Numbered from the stretch's first letter, positions 37,825 through 48,264 are shown. The stretch: DNA of 64,000 nucleotides from Dickeya dianthicola NCPPB 453 (GCF_000365305.1 NZ_CM001841.1:1233653-1297652), one strand, 5' to 3'. The notes: generated by a model not told the origin, from the sequence alone. Translations and numbers: made by a program.

Positions 37825-39891
37825 TTACGCCAGCCCGGCGACGGTCAGGAACAGGTCGATCAGCTTGATGCCGGCGAACGGCACCAGCAGACCGCCCAGC
37901 CCGTAAATCCACAGGTTGCGGCTCAGCAGCGCCGCAGCGCTCATGGGTTTATAACTGATCCCTTTCAGCGCCAGCGGGATCAGGAACACGATAATCAACG
38001 CGTTGAAGATCACCGCCGACAGCATCGCCGAGGCGGGGGAGTGCAGTTGCATCACGTTCAGTGCGTTCAACTGCGGGTAAGTGGCGGCGAACGCAGCCGG
38101 GATGATGGCGAAATATTTGGCCACGTCATTGGCGATGCTGAAGGTGGTGAGCGAACCGCGGGTCATCAGCATCTGCTTGCCGATATGCACCACCTCGATA
38201 AGCTTGGTGGGGTTGGAATCCAGATCCACCATGTTGCCCGCCTCTTTGGCGGCCTGGGTGCCGGAGTTCATCGCCACCGCCACGTCGGCCTGCGCCAGCG
38301 CCGGGGCGTCGTTGGTACCGTCGCCGGTCATCGCCACCATGCGGCCTTCGGCCTGATACTGGCGAATCAGCGCCAGCTTGGCTTCCGGCGTGGCTTCCGA
38401 CAGAAAATCGTCCACGCCCGCTTCGGCGGCAATGGCGGCGGCGGTCAGCGGGTTATCGCCGGTGATCATCACCGTCTTGATGCCCATGCTGCGCAGTTCG
38501 GCGAAACGCTCCTTGATGCCGCCTTTGACGATATCCTTCAACGCCACCACACCCAGCACGCGCTTGCCCTCGGCAACCACCAGCGGGGTGCCGCCCTGAC
38601 GCGCCACGCCGGCGACGGCGTCTTCCACTTCCGCCGGGAACTGGCCCTGATTGGCGTCAATGTAGCGGCGCAGCGCGTCCACGGCGCCTTTGCGGATGGT
38701 GCGCTCCTGAATATTGACGCCGCTCATGCGCGTCTGCGCCGAGAAGGGCACGAAGGTGGCGTCGAGATCCCGCAGCGCCCGCTCACGCAGACCAAAACGC
38801 TGTTTGGCCAGCACCACGATGCTGCGTCCTTCCGGGGTTTCGTCCGCCAGCGAGGCCAGTTGCGCCGCGTCGGCCAGCGCCTGTTCGCTCACGCCCGGCG
38901 CGGGCAGAAACGCGGAAGCCTGACGGTTGCCCAGCGTGATGGTGCCGGTCTTATCCAGCAGCAGCACGTCGATGTCGCCGGCGGCTTCCACCGCACGGCC
39001 GCTGGTGGCGATGACGTTGGCGCCCAGCATACGGCTCATGCCGGCGATGCCGATGGCCGACAGCAACCCGCCGATGGTGGTGGGGATCAGGCACACCAGC
39101 AGCGCCACCAGCACGGTGATGCTGATGACCGAGCCGCTGTTGTTGGCCGTCACGCTGAACCAGGAAAACGGCGACAGCGTGGCGACCACCAGCAGGAAAA
39201 TGATGGTTAATTCCACCAGCAGGATGGTGAGCGCCACTTCGTTCGGCGTTTTGCGGCGTTTGGCGTTCTCCACCATAGCGATCATCCGGTCGATAAAGGT
39301 TTCGCCAGGGTTGACGGTACACTGGATAACCAGCCAGTCGGACAGCACGCGGGTGCCGCCGGTCACCGAGGCGAAGTCGCCGCCGGATTCGCGGATTACC
39401 GGCGCGGACTCGCCGGTGATGGCGCTTTCATCAACCGAGGCGCCGCCTTCCAGCACCTCGCCGTCGCAGGGGATCATCTCGCCGGCGGACACCAGCACCA
39501 CGTCGCCTTTGCGCAGGCTATCGGCCGGCGCTTTCTGGCTGGCGGCGTCATGATGCGGGGCGGCGAGCTTGTTGGCCCAACTGGTTTTTTTCACCCCTTT
39601 GAGGGTTTCCGCCTGCGCCTTGCTGCGGCCTTCCGCCAGCGCTTCGGCGACGTTGGCGAACAGCACCGTTACCCACAGCCACAGTGATACTGCACCGGTG
39701 AACCCGGCGTTGCCCGCGGTTTGTCCGCTGACTATCGCCAGCCAGATACCGGCCGTCAGCAGGCTGCCGATATACACCACGAACATCACCGGATTGCGCC
39801 ACTGGATGCGTGGGGAGAGTTTTTTTACCGAATCCACCAGCGCGTTACGCAACAGAGCGGCATCAAAAAGCGTTTGCTGTTTACGAATCAT
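37825..39891 (-). CDS. kdpB: potassium-transporting P-type ATPase subunit B
   Basis: KdpB is the ATP-hydrolysing P-type subunit of the high-affinity potassium pump in the inner membrane. The 688-residue protein shows the phosphorylated aspartate in [15 protein letters not shown], the actuator TGES ([17 protein letters not shown]), the nucleotide-binding region and the hinge motif [18 protein letters not shown]. The KdpB-specific serine target of inhibitory phosphorylation lies in the TGES. It lies 14 bp after kdpA and 15 bp before kdpC. Confidence 0.98.
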   Translation of the reverse strand: MIRKQQTLFDAALLRNALVDSVKKLSPRIQWRNPVMFVVYIGSLLTAGIWLAIVSGQTAGNAGFTGAVSLWLWVTVLFANVAEALAEGRSKAQAETLKGVKKTSWANKLAAPHHDAASQKAPADSLRKGDVVLVSAGEMIPCDGEVLEGGASVDESAITGESAPVIRESGGDFASVTGGTRVLSDWLVIQCTVNPGETFIDRMIAMVENAKRRKTPNEVALTILLVELTIIFLLVVATLSPFSWFSVTANNSGSVISITVLVALLVCLIPTTIGGLLSAIGIAGMSRMLGANVIATSGRAVEAAGDIDVLLLDKTGTITLGNRQASAFLPAPGVSEQALADAAQLASLADETPEGRSIVVLAKQRFGLRERALRDLDATFVPFSAQTRMSGVNIQERTIRKGAVDALRRYIDANQGQFPAEVEDAVAGVARQGGTPLVVAEGKRVLGVVALKDIVKGGIKERFAELRSMGIKTVMITGDNPLTAAAIAAEAGVDDFLSEATPEAKLALIRQYQAEGRMVAMTGDGTNDAPALAQADVAVAMNSGTQAAKEAGNMVDLDSNPTKLIEVVHIGKQMLMTRGSLTTFSIANDVAKYFAIIPAAFAATYPQLNALNVMQLHSPASAMLSAVIFNALIIVFLIPLALKGISYKPMSAAALLSRNLWIYGLGGLLVPFAGIKLIDLFLTVAGLA

Positions 39892-39905
39892 CTTTTTTCT
39901 CCGGC

Positions 39906-41591
39906 TCAGTGAACCAGACTTGACTGTAAATGCTCGGCAACTGGACCCAGTGCCAGGGCAGGAATAAAGTTCAGCGCGCTAATCAGCAAAATAATGGCGA
40001 TCAGCAGACCGATGAACAGCGGACCACGGGTGGACAACGCCCCCTTGGTTTCCGGCTGGCGTTTTTTCGCCGCCAGCGAACCGGCGATTGCCAGCACCGG
40101 AATCAGCGATGAGAAGCGGCCCAGCAGCATCGCGATACCCAGCGTCAGGTTGTAGAACGGGGTGTTGACGCTAAGCCCGGCAAAGGCGCTGCCGTTGTTG
40201 TTGGCGGCCGAGGAATAGGCGTACAGCACTTCGCTAAAGCCGTGCGCGCCCGGATTCAGGATGCCGGCGCGGCCGGCTTCGGTGCCGAGCGCCAGCGCGG
40301 TGCCCAGCAACACCAGCGCTGGGGTTATCAGAATCACCAGCGCCGCCATCTTCATTTCCCAGGCTTCGATTTTCTTGCCGAGGTATTCCGGGGTTCGGCC
40401 GATCATCAGCCCGGCGATAAACACCGTCAGCAGCACGAACACCAGCATGCCGTAGAAGCCGGAACCTACGCCGCCGAAGATCACTTCGCCAATCTGCATC
40501 AGCCACATCGGGATCAGGCCGCCTAGCGCGGTGAACGAGTCATGCATGGCGTTGACCGCGCCGCAGGAGGTAGCGGTGGTGATGGCGGCGAAAAAAGCCG
40601 ACGACAATACGCCGAAACGGGATTCTTTGCCTTCCATGTTTTGCGCGCTGTCCGCTCCCAGCGACAGCAGATGCGGGTTGCCGCTGACTTCGGCGTACAT
40701 CACCACCGTGGTGGCGACGATCAGCATCAGCGACATCGCCCACAGCAGGGTATGGCCCTGACGACGGTCATTCACCACCCGGCCGAAGGTAAAGCACAGC
40801 GCCGCTGGAATCAGCAGGATGGACAGCATCTGCACGAAGTTGGTCAGCGCATTCGGGTTTTCGAACGGATGCGCCGAGTTGGCGCCGAAAAAACCGCCGC
40901 CGTTGGTGCCCAGCATTTTAATGGCTTCCTGCGAGGCTAGCGGCCCCATCGGCAGCACCTGCGATGCGCCTTCCAGCGTGGTGATAGGGTGGTACGGCAG
41001 GACGTTCTGAATGCTTCCCTGACTGATGAAGAACAGGCTGAGCAGCAGTGAAATCGGCAGCAACAGGTACAGATTGATGCGCAACAGATCCAGCCAGGCG
41101 TTGCCTAATTCATGGGTGGTGCGGCGGGCAAAGGCGCGCATCAGCACGAATGCCACGGCGATGCCGGTCGCGGCGGACAAAAAGTTCTGCACCGTCAGCC
41201 CTACCATCTGGCTGAAATAGCTCAGAGCACTTTCCCCGCTGTAAGCCTGCCAGTTGGTGTTGGTCACAAAACTGATTGCGGTGTTGAGCGCCAGATGCCA
41301 GGACAGGCCCGGCATTTGCTGTGGGTTCAACGGCAGATGATCCTGATACGCCAGCATCAGGAACAGCAGCACGATGCCCAACAGGTTGAACACCAGAATC
41401 GCGCCGGCATAGTGTTGCCATCCCATTTCACGGGTTGAAAAACCACACAGCCGCGCCACGCCCAGCTCGTAACGGCGCAATGCGCCGGTTTCGCCTTCCA
41501 CCAGTCGCGCCATAAACTGGCTGAGCGGCTGTGCCAGCATCAACAGGAGCGCAAACAGGCTGACGATCAATAAAAAAGCATCGCTGGGCAT
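39906..41591 (-). CDS. kdpA: potassium-transporting ATPase potassium-binding subunit A
   Basis: KdpA belongs to the potassium-transporter superfamily and forms the selective channel-like half of the pump. The 561-residue membrane protein shows the four selectivity-filter loops: [44 protein letters not shown] and [13 protein letters not shown]. The ATG at 41591 overlaps the kdpF stop by one base (TGATG) and has GGAGGA in front. A longer in-frame extension upstream is the kdpF region and was rejected. Confidence 0.97.
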   Translation of the reverse strand: MPSDAFLLIVSLFALLLMLAQPLSQFMARLVEGETGALRRYELGVARLCGFSTREMGWQHYAGAILVFNLLGIVLLFLMLAYQDHLPLNPQQMPGLSWHLALNTAISFVTNTNWQAYSGESALSYFSQMVGLTVQNFLSAATGIAVAFVLMRAFARRTTHELGNAWLDLLRINLYLLLPISLLLSLFFISQGSIQNVLPYHPITTLEGASQVLPMGPLASQEAIKMLGTNGGGFFGANSAHPFENPNALTNFVQMLSILLIPAALCFTFGRVVNDRRQGHTLLWAMSLMLIVATTVVMYAEVSGNPHLLSLGADSAQNMEGKESRFGVLSSAFFAAITTATSCGAVNAMHDSFTALGGLIPMWLMQIGEVIFGGVGSGFYGMLVFVLLTVFIAGLMIGRTPEYLGKKIEAWEMKMAALVILITPALVLLGTALALGTEAGRAGILNPGAHGFSEVLYAYSSAANNNGSAFAGLSVNTPFYNLTLGIAMLLGRFSSLIPVLAIAGSLAAKKRQPETKGALSTRGPLFIGLLIAIILLISALNFIPALALGPVAEHLQSSLVH

Positions 41592-41680
41592 CAGAATTCC
41601 TCCGCGTTGAGCAATGCATAAAAAAGATAAACCAGCAGTAGCACCACCAGCATACCGCCTGCCATCAGGCCAATATTCAC
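41591..41680 (-). CDS. kdpF: potassium-transporting ATPase small subunit KdpF
   Basis: A 29-residue single-helix lipid-like subunit that stabilises KdpABC. It starts at a GTG (41678-41680) with a strong GGAGGTGA ribosome binding site 3-4 bases upstream and reads [19 protein letters not shown], then [10 protein letters not shown] before a TGA shared with the kdpA ATG. Length, position and the C-terminal YALLNAE match E. coli KdpF (YALINAEAF). It is the first gene of kdpFABC. Confidence 0.93.
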   Translation of the reverse strand: MNIGLMAGGMLVVLLLVYLFYALLNAEEF

Positions 41681-42102
41681 AGCTCACCTCCAACGGTGTT
41701 GACACGCTATCATCCGGTTGATTCCCTGTTCAGACGCGCGGCGCAGCGGTATCGGGCCGGTTGTGCGCGCCTGAGAAATGGGATTCTTCCTACGGTGCTC
41801 AGGCTACGCAGAGTGGAAAAAAGAAGGTGCAAATTTCCACGGAGCGGGCGTAAAAAAAGTATAAAAATGGCGAAAGATACGTCAATCAGGCTATCGATAT
41901 GACAACGATGGGCGTAGCGGCGCGGTGCCTTCAGGCTGACCGGTTTTCAGTGCGGGTTAGCTTTGCATAAATTTTTGTAATCAAAAGATTAACTGCAATT
42001 TAACTGATTGGGCGTCGTGGAAAATAGCCAATTCCCGTGTTGCTATCTGGTCCGATGAGTGTAAAAATTAACCAAAGATAACCCGTTTAATCCAGAGGCA
42101 TT
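41681..42102. other. kdpF-ybfA divergent interval
   Basis: No gene is supported in these 422 bp. The left part holds the kdpFABC promoter with its KdpE operator (41847-41870). The right part, A/T-rich from 41950, is the ybfA upstream region. Confidence 0.6.
41847..41870 (-). promoter_or_regulatory. KdpE operator of kdpFABC
   Basis: On the minus strand CATTTTTATACTTTTTTTAC (within 41850-41869) is nearly identical to the T-rich KdpE-binding site of the E. coli kdp promoter, including the following C/G-rich block. It lies about 170-190 bp upstream of the kdpF start. Confidence 0.8.
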
Positions 42103-42309
42103 ATGATGTGCTATGTTGTTTATCCCTGGTACCGGATCGCGTTGCGCCGTACCGCCGTCGTGCTGGTGGGTGTTCTGGCGCTGCCGGTGATGTTGTGCTG
42201 GCGTGGCCGCGCCCGTTTTTACAGCTACCTGCATCGCGTGTGGCTTAAGACCAGCGACAAGCCGGTGTGGCTGGAACAGTCAGAGCAGGCCGCCGGCTAT
42301 TTTTACTGA
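42103..42309 (+). CDS. ybfA: YbfA, small membrane protein (DUF2517)
   Basis: A 68-residue protein with one hydrophobic segment (about residues 15-33, [17 protein letters not shown]) and the conserved C-terminal part [19 protein letters not shown]. It is the same length as E. coli YbfA and keeps its place beside the kdp operon. In E. coli ybfA has been linked to stress responses but the molecular role is unknown. The first of two adjacent ATG codons gives a start that aligns with homologs. Confidence 0.9.
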   Translation: MMCYVVYPWYRIALRRTAVVLVGVLALPVMLCWRGRARFYSYLHRVWLKTSDKPVWLEQSEQAAGYFY

Positions 42310-42345
42310 TTGACCGCCCGTTCCGGAACGCCGCCAGGCGGCGGT

Positions 42346-42381
42346 TGTTGTTGTTTGCTGCACTGTTGTTGTTTGCTGCAC
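42346..42381. repeat. 18-bp perfect tandem duplication between ybfA and ybgA
   Basis: The unit TGTTGTTGTTTGCTGCAC occurs at 42346-42363 and again at 42364-42381, with a degenerate third part (TTTGCTGC) following. It lies in the interval between ybfA and ybgA. Confidence 0.95.
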
Positions 42382-42527
42382 GGTTCTTCCTTTGCTGCGT
42401 TGTCGTAACCGCTCGTACCCTTTTTCCTGTTTATTTTGCTGACTATCTGACCGCGTCCCTCTGCGTAGCCGTAACGTGCTCTGCTATGCTATGGCAATAG
42501 CACGCTCTTTTAATCAAGAGGATACCC

Positions 42528-43487
42528 ATGACAGCCGATCTGATTCCCGTTGGCATCAGTGCCTGCCTGCTTGGCAATCCGGTGCGCTTTGATGGCGGTC
42601 ATAAACGACTGACCTTTGCCGTTGAGCAACTGGCTCCCTATTTCCATTTTGAACCGGTGTGCCCGGAGATGGCGATCGGCTTGCCGGCGCCGCGCCCGGC
42701 ATTGCGACTGGTTAAGTCGGATGCGGGGGATGTTCGTTTGCTGGCCAGCAATGGTTCCGGGCTGGATGTGACGGAAAAAATGGCGGCGTTCTGCGCTGAA
42801 AAAGCGGCGCAGTTGGCGCACCTGTGCGGTTATATCGTTTGCGCCAAATCGCCCAGTTGCGGCATGGAGCGGGTTAAAATTTACGATGTTGCCCAGCTCA
42901 ACGCGCGTAAAAGCGGGGTGGGGCTGTTTACCCAACAATTACGGGAAACCATGCCGTGGTTGCCGGTGGAAGAAGACGGTCGCCTGCATGACTCGGCACT
43001 GCGCGAGAACTTCATTGCCCGGGTCTATGCGTTGCATGAATTCAACCAGTTATGGAACAACGGGTTGAGCCGGGGTGTGCTGATGAGCTTCCACAGCCGT
43101 TATAAGCTGCTGTTGCTGGCGCATTCGCAGCCGGAGTACCGCGAGCTGGGGCCGTTTGTCGCCGCAATGGACCAGTGGGATTCGCTGGAGGCGTTTGCGG
43201 CGCAGTACCGGTTGCGATTGATGACGTTGCTGTCGCACCCGGCTTCCCGGCGCAATCACACCAATGTGCTGATGCATGTGCAGGGGTATTTCCGCCGTCA
43301 GTTAACCGCCGGGCAGCGGCAGGAACTGACCCAACTGATCGATCGCTATCGTCAGGGGGGTCAGCCGTTGCTGGCGCCGCTCACCCTGTTGCGTCATTAC
43401 CTGGCGGAGTACCCGGATGCCTGGCTGGCGCAGCAGCGCTATTTCGATCCTTACCCGGAGGCGCTGCGGTTACGTTATGGGCACTAA
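42528..43487 (+). CDS. ybgA: YbgA, DUF523-DUF1722 two-domain protein
   Basis: A 319-residue cytoplasmic protein. The N-terminal half is a DUF523 domain (GISACLLGNPVRFDGGHKR, CAKSPSCG) with cysteine motifs that could bind metal. The C-terminal half is the DUF1722 domain (LMSFHSRYKLLLLAHSQPEYRELG, LLSHPASRRNHTNVLMHVQGYF). E. coli YbgA has only the second part, so this is the longer domain architecture. It lies 28 bp before phrB and is probably co-transcribed. In some bacteria DUF523/DUF1722 genes neighbour photolyase or regulator genes; the biochemical function is not settled. Confidence 0.88.
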   Translation: MTADLIPVGISACLLGNPVRFDGGHKRLTFAVEQLAPYFHFEPVCPEMAIGLPAPRPALRLVKSDAGDVRLLASNGSGLDVTEKMAAFCAEKAAQLAHLCGYIVCAKSPSCGMERVKIYDVAQLNARKSGVGLFTQQLRETMPWLPVEEDGRLHDSALRENFIARVYALHEFNQLWNNGLSRGVLMSFHSRYKLLLLAHSQPEYRELGPFVAAMDQWDSLEAFAAQYRLRLMTLLSHPASRRNHTNVLMHVQGYFRRQLTAGQRQELTQLIDRYRQGGQPLLAPLTLLRHYLAEYPDAWLAQQRYFDPYPEALRLRYGH

Positions 43488-43515
43488 TTTTTCAGCGGTA
43501 CGTTAAGGATGGTTC

Positions 43516-44946
43516 ATGACCACACATCTGGTCTGGTTTCGTCACGATTTACGCCTTACCGATAACCTGGCGTTGCACGCCGCCTGCCAGGACCCTGACG
43601 CACGGGTTGAGGCGGTGTTTATCGCCACGCCGCAACAGTGGGCCAGCCATGCGATGGCGCCGTGTCAGGCGGCGTTCCTGCTGGACAATTTGCGCTGTCT
43701 GCAACAGGCGCTGGGGGAAAAAGGCATCCCGCTGCACTACCGCCAGTGTGATGATTTCGCCGCCAGCGTGCGCTGGCTGGCCGATTTCTGCCGCGAGCGT
43801 CAGGCGACGCATCTGTTTTACAACCGTCAGTATGAATGGAATGAACGCCAGCGCGATCGGCAACTGGAGCAAGCGCTGGCGGGGGTGAGCGAATGCCGGG
43901 GGTTTGACGACAGCCTGCTGTTGCCGCCCGGCAGCGTGGTCACCGGTTCCGGCGACATGTACAAGGTGTTTACGCCCTTTCGCACCGCCTTTCTCAAATG
44001 CCTGCAACAACGCGACGTCGCTTCGGTGCCCACGCCGGCTGCCCGTCGGCAGGGCGACATCACGCTGGCGTCGCTGGCGCCGTTCGACTATCCGCAAACC
44101 GACGTTCATGCCGACTTCCCGGCCGGCGAGCCGGCGGCCTTGCAGCGCCTGCGCCAGTTCTGCCGTGAACAGGTGATGTTGTACCATGAACAGCGCGAGC
44201 TGCCCGCGCTGGCCGCCACCAGCAAGCTGTCGCCGTATCTGGCGCTGGGGATATTGTCGCCGCGCCAGTGTTTCAACCGATTAAGGATGGAACATCCGGA
44301 CTGGCTGGCCCGCTCGGACAGTGGCGCGTTTACCTGGTTCAATGAGCTGGTGTGGCGCGAATTTTACCGCCACTTGCTGGTGTTCAGCCCGACGTTGTGC
44401 AAGCACCAGCCGTTCATCGGCTGGACGCGGCGCGTGGCATGGCGCAACGCGCCGGACGAACTGGCGGCGTGGCAGCGGGGGGAAACCGGTTATCCCATCG
44501 TCGATGCGGCGATGCGCCAGTTGAACCAGACTGGCTGGATGCATAACCGGCTACGGATGATTTGCGCCAGTTTTCTGGTGAAAGACTTACTTCACGACTG
44601 GCGTGAAGGCGAGCGTTACTTTATGAGCCAGTTGCTGGACGGCGATTTGGCCGCCAATAACGGCGGCTGGCAGTGGGCGGCCTCCACCGGCACCGACGCC
44701 GCGCCTTATTTCCGTATTTTCAACCCAACCACGCAGGGCGAGCGTTTCGACCCGGACGGCGAATTTATCCGGCGCTGGGTGCCGGAGCTGGCGCAGATTC
44801 CGGGCAAGGCGGTTCATCAGCCCCATCACTGGGCGGCACGCCAGCAGCGGCAAATCGACTATCCGCTGCCGATCGTCGACCATAAACAGGCGCGCACGCG
44901 CACGCTGGCGGCATTTGAGGCCGCGAAAAACGGCGAAACGGCATGA
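43516..44946 (+). CDS. phrB: deoxyribodipyrimidine photolyase
   Basis: This light-driven enzyme repairs cyclobutane pyrimidine dimers using FADH- and a methenyltetrahydrofolate antenna. The 476-residue protein starts THLVWFRHDLRLTDNLALHA and has the antenna Rossmann domain and the helical FAD domain. FAD-site segments include TSKLSPYLALGILSPRQ, GETGYPIVDAAMRQLNQTGWMHNRLRM and the class I signature DGDLAANNGGWQWAASTGTD. It follows ybgA closely, as in E. coli, and precedes ybgI by 31 bp. Confidence 0.97.
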   Translation: MTTHLVWFRHDLRLTDNLALHAACQDPDARVEAVFIATPQQWASHAMAPCQAAFLLDNLRCLQQALGEKGIPLHYRQCDDFAASVRWLADFCRERQATHLFYNRQYEWNERQRDRQLEQALAGVSECRGFDDSLLLPPGSVVTGSGDMYKVFTPFRTAFLKCLQQRDVASVPTPAARRQGDITLASLAPFDYPQTDVHADFPAGEPAALQRLRQFCREQVMLYHEQRELPALAATSKLSPYLALGILSPRQCFNRLRMEHPDWLARSDSGAFTWFNELVWREFYRHLLVFSPTLCKHQPFIGWTRRVAWRNAPDELAAWQRGETGYPIVDAAMRQLNQTGWMHNRLRMICASFLVKDLLHDWREGERYFMSQLLDGDLAANNGGWQWAASTGTDAAPYFRIFNPTTQGERFDPDGEFIRRWVPELAQIPGKAVHQPHHWAARQQRQIDYPLPIVDHKQARTRTLAAFEAAKNGETA

Positions 44947-44977
44947 TCGCTACTGAAGACAGAAAGGAGCACAAGCT

Positions 44978-45721
44978 ATGCGTAATACCGAACTGGAAAG
45001 CCTGATCAACGGTTTTCTCAATGTGGCGGCGTTTCAGGACTACGGGCCCAACGGGTTGCAGGTGGAAGGGCGCCGCGAGGTGCGGCGCATCGTCACCGGC
45101 GTCACCGCCTGTCAGGCGTTGCTGGATGCGGCTGTGGCGCAGCAGGCCGATGCGGTGCTGGTGCATCACGGCTATTTCTGGCGCAACGAGCCGGCGGTGG
45201 TGCGCGGCATGAAACGCCAGCGCCTGAAGACCCTGCTGGCAAATGACCTCAACCTGTACGGCTACCACCTGCCGCTGGATGCTCATCCGGAAGTCGGCAA
45301 CAACGCCCGGCTGGCGGCGATGCTGGGGATTCGGGCGCTGGGCGAGATCGAATCGTTGTTGCCATACGGCGAACTGGCCCAGCCTTGTAGCGGCGACGAC
45401 TTGCGTCAGTCGCTGGAAGCGGTGCTGGAGCGACCGGTGTTGCACAGCGGCGACAACGCGCCCGCGCAGATCCGGCGTATTGCCTGGTGTACCGGCGGCG
45501 GGCAGGGTTTTATCGATCAGGCGGCTGATTTTGGCGTTGACGCTTTCATCACCGGCGAGGTGTCGGAGAAAACTATCCACACCGCCCGTGAAATGGGGCT
45601 GCATTTCTATGCCGCCGGCCATCATGCCACCGAGCGGGTCGGGATCCGCGCGTTGGGGGAATGGCTGGCGTCGCAGCATGGTTTTGACGTGACATTTATT
45701 GATATCCCCAACCCGGCGTAA
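44978..45721 (+). CDS. ybgI: YbgI, NIF3/DUF34 family metal-binding protein
   Basis: A 247-residue toroidal di-metal protein of the NIF3/DUF34 family, annotated in databases as GTP cyclohydrolase I type 2-like; the true reaction is not established. Metal ligands are visible in DAVLVHHGYFWRNEP (histidines), LPLDAHPEVGNNA (aspartate) and GHHATERVGI (histidine and glutamate near the C-terminus). AGGAG lies just before the ATG. It precedes pxpBCA by 69 bp and keeps the E. coli order. Confidence 0.94.
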   Translation: MRNTELESLINGFLNVAAFQDYGPNGLQVEGRREVRRIVTGVTACQALLDAAVAQQADAVLVHHGYFWRNEPAVVRGMKRQRLKTLLANDLNLYGYHLPLDAHPEVGNNARLAAMLGIRALGEIESLLPYGELAQPCSGDDLRQSLEAVLERPVLHSGDNAPAQIRRIAWCTGGGQGFIDQAADFGVDAFITGEVSEKTIHTAREMGLHFYAAGHHATERVGIRALGEWLASQHGFDVTFIDIPNPA

Positions 45722-45790
45722 TTGAAACGCTGGACGCCGTGCATCATGACGGCGGCGGGATGAGGCAGACGACATCAGGCTGGAGGAAGG

Positions 45791-46450
45791 ATGCAACGCG
45801 CACGCTGTTATCTGTTGGGTGAGAAAGCGGTGGTGCTGGAACTGGAGCCGCCGCTGCGACTGGAAAGCCAGCAACGAATCTGGGGGCTGGCGGAACGTCT
45901 GGCCGGGCACGACGACGTCAGTGAAGTTATCCCTGGGATGAATAACCTGACGGTGGTGTTCCGGCACCCTCGTCAGCAGGCGCTGGATGCTATCGAGCGC
46001 CTGCAACGCTGGTGGGAAGAGAGCGAATCGCTGGCTGACGTGCAACAGCGCGAGGTGGCGATTCCGGTTGTCTACGGCGGTGAGCAAGGGCCGGATCTGA
46101 ACGTGGTGGCGGAACATTGCGGCATGACTCCGCAACAGGTGGTGGAACGCCACGCCGCCGGGCGCTACGTGGTCTATTTCCTCGGTTTCCAGCCCGGTTT
46201 CCCGTATCTCGGCGGGTTGGACGAGGCGCTGTCCACGCCGCGCCGCGCCGAACCCCGGGTGCGGGTGCCTGCCGGTTCGGTAGGGATCGGCGGCAGCCAG
46301 ACCGGCGTTTATCCGCTCAGTACGCCGGGCGGCTGGCAATTGATCGGCCGCACCTCGCTGGCGCTGTTCCAGCCGACGCAGACGCCGCCTACGTTGTTGA
46401 AGCCGGGCGATCGGGTACGTTTTGTTCCGCAGCGGGAGGGACTATGCTGA
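45791..46450 (+). CDS. pxpB: 5-oxoprolinase subunit PxpB
   Basis: PxpB is one of three subunits of the prokaryotic ATP-dependent 5-oxoprolinase, which opens pyroglutamate to glutamate. The 219-residue protein belongs to the KipI/carboxyltransferase C/D family and has [30 protein letters not shown] and [21 protein letters not shown]. It overlaps pxpC by 7 bp. A GGAGGAAGG ribosome binding site precedes the ATG. Confidence 0.95.
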   Translation: MQRARCYLLGEKAVVLELEPPLRLESQQRIWGLAERLAGHDDVSEVIPGMNNLTVVFRHPRQQALDAIERLQRWWEESESLADVQQREVAIPVVYGGEQGPDLNVVAEHCGMTPQQVVERHAAGRYVVYFLGFQPGFPYLGGLDEALSTPRRAEPRVRVPAGSVGIGGSQTGVYPLSTPGGWQLIGRTSLALFQPTQTPPTLLKPGDRVRFVPQREGLC

Positions 46451-47373
46451 AGATTATCCGGGCAGGGTTGCAGACCACGGTGCAGGATCTCGGCCGTCTG
46501 GGGTGGCGGCAGTTGGGCATCAGCCAGTGCGGCGCGCTGGATAGCCCGGCGCTGAAACTCGCCAATCTGCTGGTGGGGAACGACATGGGCACGGCGGCGC
46601 TGGAAATCACGTTGGGTCAACTGGTCGCCGTCTTTACCGCACCGTGCTGGATTGCGCTGACCGGGGCCGACTGTCACGCCACATTGGACGGTAAAACGCT
46701 ATGGACCGGCTGGTGTTTTGCGGTGAAACCGGGGCAGACGCTGCGCCTGCGTTCGCCGCGTAACGGCATGCGCAGCTATCTGGCGGTATCCGGCGGAATC
46801 GCGGTGCCGGAAGTGCTGGGATCTCGCAGCACCGACCTGAAGGCAAGGATCGGCGGGTTGGAAGGACGCCCGCTGGCGGATGGCGATACGTTGCCGCTGG
46901 GAAAACTGCGGCGTTTGCCCGGCCGTTCAGTCGGGGTTAAGCAAATGCTGTTCAGCAATCGGGTGCGGGTGTTGCCGGGGCCGGAGTACCTGGAGTTCAG
47001 TGAAGCGGCGCGCGACAATTTCTGGCGTACCGGCTGGCACCTCAGCCCACAGAGCAACCGCATGGGCTATCGCCTGCTGGGGCCTGAGCTGAGGCGTGAA
47101 AATCAACGGGAAATGTTGTCCCACGGTCTGCTGCCGGGGGTGATTCAGGTGCCCCACAACGGTAAGCCGATTGTGCTGATGGCCGATGCCCAGACGACCG
47201 GCGGTTATCCGCGCATCGGTTGTGTGATTGAGGCCGACCTGTACAACATGGCGCAGTTACGCCTGGGCGAACCGGTTCATTTTATTCGCTGTTCGCCGGG
47301 TGACGCGCTGCGGGCATTGCAGGAGCAACACCGTTATCTGGAACAACTGGCTTGGAGGCTGCATGGTAATTGA
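46444..47373 (+). CDS. pxpC: 5-oxoprolinase subunit PxpC
   Basis: PxpC is the KipA-like, biotin-dependent-carboxylase-type subunit of 5-oxoprolinase. The 309-residue protein begins [20 protein letters not shown] and contains [18 protein letters not shown], the YLAVSGGI motif and [12 protein letters not shown]. The ATG at 46444 lies inside the pxpB end with GGAGGGA in front; the long in-frame extension upstream overlaps pxpB and is not homologous. It overlaps pxpA by 11 bp. Confidence 0.95.
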   Translation: MLKIIRAGLQTTVQDLGRLGWRQLGISQCGALDSPALKLANLLVGNDMGTAALEITLGQLVAVFTAPCWIALTGADCHATLDGKTLWTGWCFAVKPGQTLRLRSPRNGMRSYLAVSGGIAVPEVLGSRSTDLKARIGGLEGRPLADGDTLPLGKLRRLPGRSVGVKQMLFSNRVRVLPGPEYLEFSEAARDNFWRTGWHLSPQSNRMGYRLLGPELRRENQREMLSHGLLPGVIQVPHNGKPIVLMADAQTTGGYPRIGCVIEADLYNMAQLRLGEPVHFIRCSPGDALRALQEQHRYLEQLAWRLHGN

Positions 47374-48100
47374 TTTGAACGCCGACCTGGGAGAAGGCGG
47401 CCAGCATGACGAGGCTCTGTTACAACTGATTTCTTCCGCCAACATCGCCTGCGGCTTTCATGCCGGCGATGCCGACCTGATGCGCCAGTCGGTGCGCTGG
47501 GCCATCCAGTGTGGCGTGGCGATTGGCGCACATCCGAGCTTTCCCGATCGCGAAAATTTCGGCCGTTCGGCCATGAATTTGCCGCCGGAAACGGTTTACG
47601 CGCAGGTGGCGTACCAGATTGGCGCGCTGGCGGCGATCGTCAAGGCGGAAGGCGCACGCCTGTTCCACGTTAAACCTCACGGCATGCTCTACAATCAGGC
47701 GGCGCGCGATCCGGCGCTGGCGGATGCCATTGCCCGCGCGGTAGCGGCGGTGGACTCGTCGCTGTGTCTGGTGGGGTTGGCGGGTAGCGACCTGATTCGT
47801 GCCGGTAAACGTGCCGGACTGAAAACCCGTCAGGAGGTTTTTGCCGACCGTAGTTATCAGACCGATGGCTCGCTGGTGCCGCGCGACCAGCCTTCCGCCG
47901 TGATCAGCAGCGATGAGCTGGCGTTGGCTCAGACGCTGGAAATGGTGCAGCGTCAGCGAGTGCGCGCCAGCAACGGCAGTTGGGTTGCGGTGCAGGCGGA
48001 AACGGTCTGTCTGCACGGCGATAACGCGCATGCGCTGATTTTCGCTCGCCGGCTGCGCGAAAGTTTCACCCAGTATGGCATACAGGTTACGGCCCGATAG
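47363..48100 (+). CDS. pxpA: 5-oxoprolinase subunit PxpA
   Basis: PxpA is the LamB/YcsF-family subunit that completes the PxpABC 5-oxoprolinase. The 245-residue protein shows the family signatures [52 protein letters not shown] and [11 protein letters not shown]. The start at 47363 has TTGGAGG at good distance and overlaps the pxpC end. In E. coli the next gene is nei, of which only a remnant is left 12 bp downstream. Confidence 0.95.
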   Translation: MVIDLNADLGEGGQHDEALLQLISSANIACGFHAGDADLMRQSVRWAIQCGVAIGAHPSFPDRENFGRSAMNLPPETVYAQVAYQIGALAAIVKAEGARLFHVKPHGMLYNQAARDPALADAIARAVAAVDSSLCLVGLAGSDLIRAGKRAGLKTRQEVFADRSYQTDGSLVPRDQPSAVISSDELALAQTLEMVQRQRVRASNGSWVAVQAETVCLHGDNAHALIFARRLRESFTQYGIQVTAR

Positions 48101-48111
48101 CGGGGGGACGG

Positions 48112-48251
48112 ATGCCCGAAGGCCCTGAGATTCGACGTGCCGCCGACCGTCGGGTTGTCGCGGTGGTGGGAACAACGCTGACTGGCCGTTTTATGCCTGT
48201 CCTCACTGCCAGCAATGCTACGTGGGCGAGGTAACCGTGACGACCGTATGA
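48112..48251 (+). pseudogene. nei: remnant of nei (endonuclease VIII) with internal deletion and frameshift
   Basis: The ATG at 48112 reads MPEGPEIRRAAD, the invariant N-terminus of Nei including the catalytic Pro2-Glu3. The next part, and then a shifted frame from 48183, encode PFYACPHCQ, which matches the C-terminal zinc-finger end of Nei (PFYWCPGCQ in E. coli). About 220 codons in between are gone and the original frame ends at a TAA at 48232-48234. The position right after pxpA is the E. coli nei position. No function as a glycosylase is possible. This is a decayed gene, not a short novel one. Confidence 0.88.
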
Positions 48252-48264
48252 AATACCCAGTAAA

